A DNA stretch of 64,000 bases, taken from assembly GCA_035293945.1 (NCBI GenBank), contig DATGLV010000037.1, forward strand, positions 186,001 to 250,000. Reading direction: 5' to 3'. A model generated the notes under the pieces. That model was not told the DNA's origin and did not search any database. It saw only the letters and a program-made list of their open reading frames with translations. This DNA is from VAZQ01 sp035293945. GTDB lineage: Bacteria; Pseudomonadota; Alphaproteobacteria; Rhizobiales; Xanthobacteraceae. The translations under genes and the position numbers were made by a program. This document shows, piece after piece, positions 54,519-62,013 of this stretch (its first letter is position 1; the number at the start of each line of letters is the position of its first letter).

Positions 54519-55036
54519 CGCCTTGGCAGGAGCTTGAGGGCCGCGGCTGGTTCCTCAGGCTCCGCCTTACCGTCTTGCGGGATCTCGATCCAGCGATTGA
54601 TGCCCTTCTCGCATTCCTGCACCACGCGGAAATACATCGTGTCGCCGGCTTGCGCGCCATCGCCCACATAACCGGTCAGGACGAATTCGTCGTAATAGGC
54701 ATCCGGCAGATTGCCGCCCGTCCAATCAACCTCGGTCACGCCCTCGCCGACGTTTGTGCCGCGTACGCTCGCAGGCTTCTCATACTCGCCCCGCATGACG
54801 TCGAGCTTCCAGCCGGGCTTGGGCATCGGCTTCACGTCGGTGAAACCGTCCGGGATGCGCACCTTTACGGCGATGGTGGCGGATCCGTTGCAGCCGTGCG
54901 GCACCCGCAAGACCGCCTTGTACGAGCGGCCGATCTCGGCTTGCTGGTTTTCGAGTGTGATGTGAGCGAAGGCGGGCACGCTGGCGGAAAGCGCAACAGC
55001 GCCGGCGAAGAACACAAAGCTCGCGCGAAAGGACAT
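54515..55036 (-). CDS. YcnI-like (DUF1775) copper-binding periplasmic protein
   Basis: This 173-residue secreted protein has a signal peptide ending SVPAFA and mature N-terminus HITLENQQAEIGRSYKAVLRVPHGCNGSAT. In YcnI the mature N-terminal His and nearby Glu/Trp bind Cu(II). The domain continues to VVQECEKGINRWIEIPQDG. The start at 55036 follows GGAG; the longer open frame would overlap the upstream gene. It overlaps copCD by 4 nt. Confidence 0.92.
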   Translation of the reverse strand: MSFRASFVFFAGAVALSASVPAFAHITLENQQAEIGRSYKAVLRVPHGCNGSATIAVKVRIPDGFTDVKPMPKPGWKLDVMRGEYEKPASVRGTNVGEGVTEVDWTGGNLPDAYYDEFVLTGYVGDGAQAGDTMYFRVVQECEKGINRWIEIPQDGKAEPEEPAAALKLLPRR

Positions 55037-55104
55037 GGATCGTCTCCAAGAGCTCGAAGGATGCACGCATGCCGGCGTTTGCGGCCGGCACGAGGTTTCG
55101 GCAC

Positions 55105-55509
55105 TCAGTCGAGACGAGGAGGCGCCTGCGAGAGACCCGCACGCACCGCGCGGGTCGCGACCATGAGCAAGGCCGTGTGCCAAGGCAGCACCGCGATGGC
55201 GGGCTGCCGATCCACGGCGGGCACTCCCCAAGGCAATGGCAGCGTGGCTGGCCCCGCGCTTGCGGCACAGGCGACACAGCAGGCGTGCCATGCTTTGGAC
55301 GGGTCAGGCGTCGACCCGGTATCCGAGGAAGGAGTGCCGTTGCCGTGGCAAATCACCGCCCAGCCGGCACCCGCTTCAGGCGTCAGCTCGACCGCCGCCT
55401 GCGCGATCGCCAAGCCAGCCACAAACGCCTGCAGCATCAACAGGCCGGCCGCCAGCGTGACGGCCGGGCCACGTGACCTGCGCAGACGGGCGAAGAAGGC
55501 GGACTGCAT
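55105..55509 (-). CDS. DUF2946-family small membrane-anchored protein
   Basis: This 134-residue protein has an N-terminal hydrophobic segment (GPAVTLAAGLLMLQAFVAGLAIA) and a conserved CHGNG motif, then HACCVACAASAG, the Cys/His pattern of DUF2946 proteins that accompany copper genes. It is first in the DUF2946-ycnI-copCD operon. Metal binding by the CC-C cluster is likely but not demonstrated. Confidence 0.8.
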   Translation of the reverse strand: MQSAFFARLRRSRGPAVTLAAGLLMLQAFVAGLAIAQAAVELTPEAGAGWAVICHGNGTPSSDTGSTPDPSKAWHACCVACAASAGPATLPLPWGVPAVDRQPAIAVLPWHTALLMVATRAVRAGLSQAPPRLD

Positions 55510-55727
55510 CAGCGGACCTACAAGAGCGAGATATCCGCTCGCTTGGCTGGCATCTCAACCCTACATAATCGGCGGAGCATTGAACTTATTCCTGAACCAT
55601 AGCTTAAATGTCGGGCAATTGCAGGCGACGACACGCGCTCGTGAAAACCAGCTGCCCATCGCCTAAGGAGCGCAGGCCGGCGAAAACCGGTCATCATGCA
55701 ACGGCAAATCCTGTTATCATTCAGACC

Positions 55728-56405
55728 ATGGCCAACCGCGAGTCGGCTTTTATCGAGATCACTCCCGAAGTGCTCCTCAAGGCCTATGCCTGCGGCATTT
55801 TCCCGATGGCGGAAAGCGCAGACGATCCGGCGCTGTATTGGATCGAGCCGGAGCAGCGCGGCATCATCCCCATGGACCGCTTCCACGTTCCGGGCCGGCT
55901 TGCCCGCACGGTGCGCACGGACCGCTTTCTGGTTACCGTCAATCAGGACTTTGGCGGCGTGATCGAAGGCTGCGCCCAATCGCAGCCGGATCGGCCGCGC
56001 ACCTGGATCAACGAGCGCATCCGCAACCTCTACCGCAAGCTCCACGAGCGGCGCCATTGCCACAGCATCGAGGTCTACGACGACGGCGAGCTGGTCGGCG
56101 GGCTTTATGGTGTCACCCTCGGGCGCGCGTATTTCGGCGAGAGCATGTTTCACCGCGCGCGCGATGCCTCCAAGGTCGCGCTGGTGCATCTGGTGGCGCG
56201 GCTCAAGGCGGGCGGGTTCCGCCTGCTCGATACCCAATTCGTCACCGACCATTTGCGCACCTTCGGGGCGGTCGAAATGCCGCGGCGGCAATATCATAAG
56301 CTGCTGGAGGCGGCGCTCGTCGGTGAAGCCGACTTCCTGGCGCTGGGCCGAGACCCGCTCACCGGCGCCAACGCGCTCGCTGAACTCGCCCGCGGCAAGG
56401 CCTGA
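55728..56405 (+). CDS. aat: Leucyl/phenylalanyl-tRNA--protein transferase
   Basis: This 225-residue enzyme adds Leu or Phe to N-terminal Arg/Lys of proteins, marking them for ClpAP degradation (N-degron pathway). It starts FIEITPEVLLKAYACGIFPMAES and has YWIEPEQRGIIPMDRFHV, the conserved FGESMFHRARDASKVALVHL and LLDTQFVTDHLRTFGA. ATG 55728 was chosen by family length. It converges on the DUF2155 gene 33 nt away, the usual rhizobial arrangement. Confidence 0.96.
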   Translation: MANRESAFIEITPEVLLKAYACGIFPMAESADDPALYWIEPEQRGIIPMDRFHVPGRLARTVRTDRFLVTVNQDFGGVIEGCAQSQPDRPRTWINERIRNLYRKLHERRHCHSIEVYDDGELVGGLYGVTLGRAYFGESMFHRARDASKVALVHLVARLKAGGFRLLDTQFVTDHLRTFGAVEMPRRQYHKLLEAALVGEADFLALGRDPLTGANALAELARGKA

Positions 56406-56438
56406 GCGAGCGGACGATGCCCCAGACCAGTGGACGAG

Positions 56439-57320
56439 TCAGTTCGGCGGCAAAGCGGGCGGCGGCGCCGGGCGGCGCTGCTGACTTGGCTGGACGGCGC
56501 GCGGCTGCGGGCTACGTTGCGGCGGATTTGCGCCTGCCCGCGGTGGCGGCGGCGGCGCCGACGGTTCCGGCGCCGGAGTGATCGCAGCCTGGACCGGGTT
56601 TTTGCAATCGGTCAGCCAGACATCATAGATCGCGTGCTCGACCCCATGCAGGCCGGGGCTCGCTGCGAACATCCAACCGGTGAAAATGCGCTTGATCTCA
56701 CCTTCCAACGTGACCTCGTCGACCTCGACGAAGGCGTCCGTGTTGGCGGTTTCGGTCGGCGGGCGCGTATAGCAGGCGCGCGGCGTCACCTGTAAGGCGC
56801 CGAATTGCACGGTCTCGCCGATCGCGACGTCGAAATTGATGATGCGGCCGGTGATCTTGTCGAGCCCGGAGAACAGCGCGGAGTTGTTGGCGATCTTTTG
56901 CGACGGCGGCTGGGTGATGCTCTCGTCGTCGTCCGGTGGCGCTGCAGCATCCGCCGGGGACGCAGGCCGCCCAGGCTGGCGCTGGCTGCCCGGCGGCAGG
57001 CTCGAAAGCGTAGGATTGGAATTGCCGGATGCGCCGGGAGGCGGCGGCAAGGGCTGCGACTGTACCGCGCCGGGCGCTGCGCCTGACCGCCCGGCATATG
57101 GCGGGCTACTCGGCGCCGGATATTGCTGTGGCGGCGCGGGCGAATATGGCGGCGGATAGGTGTCCGGATCGGCCTGCTGCCGGCCATTCGGAACGCTAGC
57201 CGGCGGGCGCGGGGGTGCGCCGAAAATCGAGCCGAACTGCGCCTGCGCGCCGCCGAGCAGGCTCGATAAGGCGATCATGAGGGACGCCGCGATGAGCGCT
57301 GCGACGAGGCGGTGACGCAT
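56439..57320 (-). CDS. DUF2155-domain secreted protein
   Basis: This 293-residue protein has a signal peptide (LVAALIAASLMIALSSLLGGAQA), a Pro/Gln-rich unstructured region (residues ~30-130) and a DUF2155 domain: KITGRIINFDVAIGETVQFGALQVTPRACYTRP through FTGWMFAASPGLHGVEHAIYDVWLTDC. A second Pro-rich tail follows. This periplasmic family is nearly always next to NDUFA12 and aat in Alphaproteobacteria; its function is unknown. It starts at ATG 57320, 106 nt after the NDUFA12 gene. Confidence 0.88.
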   Translation of the reverse strand: MRHRLVAALIAASLMIALSSLLGGAQAQFGSIFGAPPRPPASVPNGRQQADPDTYPPPYSPAPPQQYPAPSSPPYAGRSGAAPGAVQSQPLPPPPGASGNSNPTLSSLPPGSQRQPGRPASPADAAAPPDDDESITQPPSQKIANNSALFSGLDKITGRIINFDVAIGETVQFGALQVTPRACYTRPPTETANTDAFVEVDEVTLEGEIKRIFTGWMFAASPGLHGVEHAIYDVWLTDCKNPVQAAITPAPEPSAPPPPPRAGANPPQRSPQPRAVQPSQQRRPAPPPALPPN

Positions 57321-57426
57321 CGCGGTGATTAACATGCAGAATAGGGCGTTCGGATGACGGAAGAGCTTACCAGGCATCAGGTGCCGAGGGCCATCCGCGA
57401 GGAGCGGTGCCGGGCCTCTCTAGCTG

Positions 57427-57831
57427 TCACGGCTGCCAGGCCTTGTAGTCGCCGGTCGCCTTGGGACGGCGCCCCTGCGCCAGCGTCGACCCGCTTGGCC
57501 GATGCGCCCCCGGCGTGCCGGTGAGGTTCGGCCGGTGCGGCTTCCACCAGCTGCGCGGAACGACCCGATCCTTGGTCGGGGGTTCTTCGACGGTGTGATG
57601 CAGCCAGCCATGCCAGGTCGGCGGCACGCGCGAGGCCTCGGCCAAGCCGCTGTAGACCACCCAGCGTCGCTCGAATCCCAGCATCGGATCAATCTTGCCG
57701 CCCTTGGTCCGGTAGTAGCGATTGCCGAATTCGTCCTCGCCCACCAGCTCGCCGAATCGGCTGGTCCACAGCTGGGTGCCGAACGTCGTGCCGTTCCACC
57801 AGGTAAAGAAGCGCAGCAGGAAGTTCTTCAT
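57427..57831 (-). CDS. NADH:ubiquinone oxidoreductase subunit NDUFA12
   Basis: This 134-residue accessory subunit of respiratory complex I is found in Alphaproteobacteria and mitochondria. Hallmarks are FFTWWNGTTFGTQLWTSRFGELVGEDEFGNRYYR, RRWVVYSG, PPTWHGWLHH and the C-terminal PTGSTLAQGRRPKATGDY-type motif. It lies upstream of the DUF2155 gene on the same strand. A divergent MscS gene starts 152 nt away. Confidence 0.95.
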   Translation of the reverse strand: MKNFLLRFFTWWNGTTFGTQLWTSRFGELVGEDEFGNRYYRTKGGKIDPMLGFERRWVVYSGLAEASRVPPTWHGWLHHTVEEPPTKDRVVPRSWWKPHRPNLTGTPGAHRPSGSTLAQGRRPKATGDYKAWQP

Positions 57832-57983
57832 CGCGTTTCTGTTTCAGCCAAATGGTGGGACGTCCCCGGATCGCGCAGGTTCATGCCAGCTCGGCTTGGC
57901 CGTGTCCAGAGTAGAGCGGCTGGGCCCCAGCAGGCACAACTTGAATATACTTTGTTGACTGCCGAATCGATCGAGGGTGATTC

Positions 57984-59105
57984 ATGCTCGAGAGCATCCG
58001 CGATGGCCTGAAGCCAATGGCCGACGCACTCGCCTTCGCCCCCGAGGGGGCGGCTGGTGCGCTCATTCTGGCAGCCGCAGCCCTGCTCGCAATTGCCCTG
58101 CATCTCATCGCGGTGCGCCTCCTGGGCCCGCGGTTGGGCGAGCGTCACCCCTATTGGAGCGCCCTGCTCCAGACCACCAAAGGACCGACGCGCCTCGCGC
58201 TCCTGGTTGTGGCGCTGGCGGCCGCGCTGCCGGCCGCATCGTTCGCGCCCGACGTCAGCGCGGCCATCTCCGAGCTCCTCAGCATCGCCACCATCGTGCT
58301 GATCGGCTGGATCGCTGTGACGGCCGTCAAGCTCGCCGGTGATCTCTACATTGCCCGCACCCAGGGCGAGCGGCTCGACATTCTTACCGCCCGCAAGCAC
58401 GTGACGCAGGTCCGGGTGCTGCGACAGATTGCCGACACGGTCATTGTGGTGGTGACCGTCAGCGCCGCGCTGATGACCTTCGAGCCGGTTCGCCAATATG
58501 GCGTGAGCCTGTTTGCGTCGGCCGGCGTTGCCGGCTTGGTGGCCGGCCTCGCGGCGCGGCCGATGCTGAGCAATCTCATTGCCGGGCTGCAGATCGCCAC
58601 GACCCAGCCGATCCGGCTCGATGACGAGGTGGTGGTCGAGAACCAATGGGGCCGCGTCGAGGAGATCAACTCCACTTACGTGGTGCTCGGCCTCTGGGAC
58701 CTGCGGCGGATGATCGTGCCGCTCAGCTACTTCATCGAGAAGCCATTCGAGAACTGGACGCGCAATTCGACCGTCCTCATCGGCTCCGTCATCTTCCCGC
58801 TGAACTACAACGCGCCGATCGCACGCTTGCGCGAGAAGGTCACCGAGATCGTGAAGGTGTCTCCCTTCTGGGACGGTGACGTGATCAAGCTGCAGGTGCA
58901 GGAGGCCAAAGCGAACGCGCTCGAGCTCCGCGTCATTGCCAGCGCCCGCACCTCGGCCGAGGCGAGCGACCTGCGCTACGTCATCCGCGAGAAGGTGATC
59001 GAATTCCTGCAGCAGGAATGTCCAAGCTGTCTGCCGCCGCCGCTGGCTCCGACACCCGCACCGATGCAGCCGAGCAGCGAGGGCGAGGCGCCGGCCGCAA
59101 GCTAG
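57984..59105 (+). CDS. MscS-family mechanosensitive ion channel
   Basis: This 373-residue inner-membrane channel opens on membrane tension to release solutes on osmotic downshock. Several N-terminal helices (residues ~20-190) end in the pore helix GVAGLVAGLAARPMLSNLIAGLQ, followed by the MscS beta domain (RLDDEVVVENQWGRVEEINSTYVVL, LWDLRRMIVPLSYFIEKPFENW) and an alpha-beta C-terminal domain. The tail (PPPLAPTPAPMQPSSEG) is disordered. An Asn-rich pore seen in MscS is replaced here by small residues, as in many rhizobial members. Confidence 0.93.
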   Translation: MLESIRDGLKPMADALAFAPEGAAGALILAAAALLAIALHLIAVRLLGPRLGERHPYWSALLQTTKGPTRLALLVVALAAALPAASFAPDVSAAISELLSIATIVLIGWIAVTAVKLAGDLYIARTQGERLDILTARKHVTQVRVLRQIADTVIVVVTVSAALMTFEPVRQYGVSLFASAGVAGLVAGLAARPMLSNLIAGLQIATTQPIRLDDEVVVENQWGRVEEINSTYVVLGLWDLRRMIVPLSYFIEKPFENWTRNSTVLIGSVIFPLNYNAPIARLREKVTEIVKVSPFWDGDVIKLQVQEAKANALELRVIASARTSAEASDLRYVIREKVIEFLQQECPSCLPPPLAPTPAPMQPSSEGEAPAAS

Positions 59106-59113
59106 GTCATCCC

Positions 59114-59398
59114 GGCCGCGCGCGGGAATGCGCCAACACCTCACGCCATGTCGTCCCGGGCGAGCGCAGCGAGACCCGGGACCCAGACCACTGCGCGCTC
59201 GTGATGGCGCGTAGCCGTATGGATTCCTGCTTGCGCAGGAACGACGCATGACGCCTCCTGGCCGCGCGCGGGAATGCGCGCCAACGCCTCACGCCATGTC
59301 GTTCCGGGCGAGCGTAGCGAGACCCGGGACCCAGACCACTGCGCGCTCGCGATGGCGCGTAGCCGTATGGGTTCCTGCTTGTGCAGGAACGACGCATG
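59114..59398. repeat. Tandem pair of ~138-bp dispersed-type repeats (period 146 bp)
   Basis: Copy 1 (59114-59250) and copy 2 (59260-59398) are nearly identical, each running from GGCCGCGCGCGG to ACGACGCATG. Each contains two hairpins: CCCGGG-N14-CCCGGG and TTCCTGC-N4-GCAGGAA. ORFs read through it are of the spurious 'SFLRKQESIRL' kind seen across rhizobial genomes. It lies between the MscS and TctC genes. Confidence 0.75.
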
Positions 59399-59502
59399 GC
59401 GTTCCTCCTGCAATTGCGTTGCGGCCAGCGCTGCCCGTGCCTATGCTTTGCGGCAAGGAAATGCCGCGACCACCAGCGAAGCATCACCGGGAGGAACAGC
59501 CA

Positions 59503-60504
59503 ATGATCGAGCAACGGATCGGGGGTGTTCTGAGAACCGCGCTGCAATCACTGATCGCCTTGAGCGCGATCGGAGCGCTCGCCACCACACAGGCCGATGC
59601 ACAAACCTGGCCGACGCGCCCGATCACTGCGGTTATTCCGTTCAGCCCCGGCAACGCCAATGACGTGGTCGGGCGCGTGGTGCTCGACCAGCTGTCGCAG
59701 CAGCTCGGGCAGCCGATCGTGATCGAGAACCGTGCCGGCGCCGGCGGCACCACGGGGGTCGCGTCGGTCGCCCGCGCCACGCCCGACGGCTACACCATCC
59801 TGGTGCACTCATCGACCTTCAGCGCCGGACAAGCGCTGTACAAGAGCCTGCCCTATGACACGCTGCATGACTTCGCGGCCATCATTCCGCTCGGCCTGCA
59901 GCCGACCGTGCTGGTCGCCGCGCCCAGCAAGGGCTGGAAGACGCTCGCAGACCTGATCACCGCCGCCAAGGCCAATCCCGGCAAGCTGACCTTTGCCTCG
60001 GCCGGGATCGGCAGCGCCTCGCATCTTGCCGCCGAGCGCTTGCGCTTTGCCGCCGGCTTCAACGCGCTGCACGTCCCCTACCGCGGGCCGAACGAGGCGC
60101 TGGCCGACGTCATCACCGGACGTGTCGATTTCTACTTTTTGCCCATCGCGCCGGCACTGCCGCTCATCAGCAACGGCAAGCTCGTGGCGCTTGCGGTCTC
60201 GACCGCCAATCGCGCCGCTACCCTGCCCGATGTGCCGACCACCGCCGAAGCCGGCTTGAAGGACGCGGCCTATCATTTCTGGACCGGGCTGTTCGCGCCG
60301 GCGCAGACGCCCAAGAGCATCATCAGCAAGATCTATGACGAGACCAAGAAGGCGCTCGAGGTCCCGGCGGTGCAGGACCGCCTCACCAAGCTCGGCGTCG
60401 ATCCGATGCCGATGGGAATGGCCGAGTTCGACACCTACTTCCGCGAGGACGTCGCCTCGACCGTGAAGCTCGCGCACGACGCCGGCATCCCGCAATCGGA
60501 TTGA
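59503..60504 (+). CDS. Bug/TctC-family periplasmic solute-binding protein (second copy)
   Basis: This 333-residue Bug-type receptor has a signal peptide (RTALQSLIALSAIGALATTQADA) and family motifs WPTRPITAVIPFSPGNANDVV, ENRAGAGGTTGVASVA, NALHVPYRGPNEALADVITGR and LPDVPTTAEAGLKDA. GGGAGGA precedes the ATG. As with the other TctC gene in the window, no TctAB partner is adjacent. The two copies differ widely and are not recent duplicates. Confidence 0.93.
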   Translation: MIEQRIGGVLRTALQSLIALSAIGALATTQADAQTWPTRPITAVIPFSPGNANDVVGRVVLDQLSQQLGQPIVIENRAGAGGTTGVASVARATPDGYTILVHSSTFSAGQALYKSLPYDTLHDFAAIIPLGLQPTVLVAAPSKGWKTLADLITAAKANPGKLTFASAGIGSASHLAAERLRFAAGFNALHVPYRGPNEALADVITGRVDFYFLPIAPALPLISNGKLVALAVSTANRAATLPDVPTTAEAGLKDAAYHFWTGLFAPAQTPKSIISKIYDETKKALEVPAVQDRLTKLGVDPMPMGMAEFDTYFREDVASTVKLAHDAGIPQSD

Positions 60505-60623
60505 GGCCGGCCGGCATCTCGAAAGTTGGACACCAGCGAGGAGCTTGCGGCCGTCCTTCGAGACGCGCGCGAGTGCGCGCTCCTCAAGGCGAGATCCTCG
60601 GGTCCGGCGTCGCACCAACCAAA

Positions 60624-60650
60624 CAAAAGAGCCGCCCCGAGGGACGGCTC
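60624..60650 (-). terminator. Terminator of the small secreted protein gene
   Basis: On the minus strand GAGCCGTCC and its complement GGGCGGCTC form a stem followed by TTTTGTTT. It lies ~57 nt after the stop of the leftward gene. Confidence 0.65.
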
Positions 60651-60706
60651 CAGTTCGACGTTGGCGGATCGCTTCAAGTTGATCCGTCGTCTCAGATGCA
60701 ACGCGC

Positions 60707-60955
60707 TCAGTTGATCGCCGTGTGGGCCTTGGTCTTGGACGGCTTGATGTAATTGGGCGCATACCCATAGGCTTTGCCGCCCTTCAAGGACTGGTGGTAC
60801 ACCGGATTCACCCCGTCGGTGACCACGCCGCCAGGGCCGAGCTCCCGATATCCGCCCTTCGGATCAGTATCCGGCGCCGCAACAGCGAAAGAAGCAGCGC
60901 TGATGCTGAGCGCCGCCGCGAGCACAACCTTGGTCATCATTCCTTGCTTGATCAT
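60707..60955 (-). CDS. Small secreted protein, hypothetical
   Basis: This 82-residue precursor has a signal peptide (TKVVLAAALSISAASFAVAA) and a mature peptide of about 55 residues, DPKGGYRELGPGGVVTDGVNPVYHQSLKGGKAYGY and so on, rich in Gly, Tyr and Lys with no Cys. ATG 60955 was chosen because GGAG lies 9 nt upstream; ATGs at 60970 and 60985 are in frame. It has its own terminator. I do not recognise a family. Confidence 0.65.
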   Translation of the reverse strand: MIKQGMMTKVVLAAALSISAASFAVAAPDTDPKGGYRELGPGGVVTDGVNPVYHQSLKGGKAYGYAPNYIKPSKTKAHTAIN

Positions 60956-60985
60956 TTTTGAAATCTCCATGCTGTCGTGAGTCAC

Positions 60986-61647
60986 AACGCATCCCGTGAA
61001 TCACTAGCCTTTAGTATGGGACGCGTCGAATGCACTGCCAGGGTTGAACCGCATAATCATTTGCGTTGAAGTCGTAGTGTTCGCGTAAAACTCTTAGGCA
61101 ACATAAAACGGGTATTACTTTATGAGCCTGCAACTTTACAAAACTGTATAGCCAGCGGATCTCCCAGTAGTTGATGGTGACTTGGCACAAACGTCGTTGT
61201 TTGTTGGAAGGGCCGATCTATTTGGTTACGAGACTATGAATGATGGCCGGTCTGCTGTCGTTGTGGTGCGACGAGCTCCGTCGGTAGAATCATCGATCTT
61301 CGAAACGCTCGCGCAGAGCCGAATCGATTCGAATTGTCTCGCGACTGTCAGGCTTGAACGCCGCGATAGCCGCCGAGCGCATGAGCCGACGCCGGCCTTC
61401 GGCGAACACCGTGCCGGCTGCAAAAGACCCAACGTCGGCGTCTTGCCCAGTGCCCACATCCGGCCACTTACGAGATTTGCGGGGATGACCACCTGCGATG
61501 ACCAGGTTCGCGGCACGCTTATCCCCAGATGACACTTTGGAATCCTCTTCGAATCTCCGATACTTGCCGGGCGGCAGCGATTCTTTCCCCGCACTTCACA
61601 AAATTCCCACCACATTTAGCGGTTGATTCAGATTCTTGTACTAGGTC
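60986..61647. other. Non-coding region upstream of the nrdJ promoter, ~660 bp
   Basis: The part up to about 61250 is AT-richer than the rest of the window. Short ORFs (61182-61532 plus strand, 61290-61535 minus strand) have no recognisable motif or convincing ribosome site. I see no RNA gene or mobile element here. Confidence 0.4.
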
Positions 61648-61676
61648 TTGACGATGACGGCAGAGTCGTCCTAGCC
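61648..61676 (+). promoter_or_regulatory. Probable promoter of nrdJ
   Basis: TTGACG, 17 nt, CTAGCC fits an alphaproteobacterial sigma-70 promoter. A start near 61684 would give a ~330-nt leader before the nrdJ ATG. Confidence 0.45.
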
Positions 61677-61683
61677 TCTGTTC

Positions 61684-62013
61684 GTTCGGCGCGAGTGGTT
61701 CGTAAGCCGCCGGGCGCTTTCCCGAAATGGTTTGCGTAACCGCTCCGCGCTGCCAGTTGAGGCTCCGGGGACCGGTATTACCGTGCCTGCCAGGGCACGG
61801 GCGGGGGGTGCCGCCAGAAGCTCCAGGCCGGTAGGCCGCCCGATGAGGGCCCTGCAGGCAAAGATCGGGGCCGGCGGAAACAGGCGTGAAACAGGGTGTT
61901 GCGAGAAGCGTAACCCGCGGGTCGGGACAGGGCCGCGGGCGGCACAGATGTCGGCACCCCATATAGGGGACATCCTTGGGGCAGCCGAACGGACAAGGAA
62001 AAGGGGCAAGAAA
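61684..62013 (+). promoter_or_regulatory. Long structured leader of nrdJ (unidentified RNA element)
   Basis: A GC-rich ~330-nt leader contains at least two clear hairpins, CCGTGCC-N6-GGCACGG (61781-61800) and a bulged GATGT/CCCC : GGGG/ACATC stem (61947-61974) about 40 nt before the ATG. It lacks the B12-box and other conserved cobalamin-riboswitch motifs as far as I can read. The identity is unknown. Confidence 0.45.

Noticed and set aside
59107..59547. Minus-strand ORFs over the 146-bp repeat
   Set aside because: They are translations of the repeat, of the well-known spurious kind; both copies give the same peptide.
61684..62013. Cobalamin riboswitch before nrdJ
   Set aside because: I could not find the B12 box or the other conserved core segments; only unassigned hairpins are visible.
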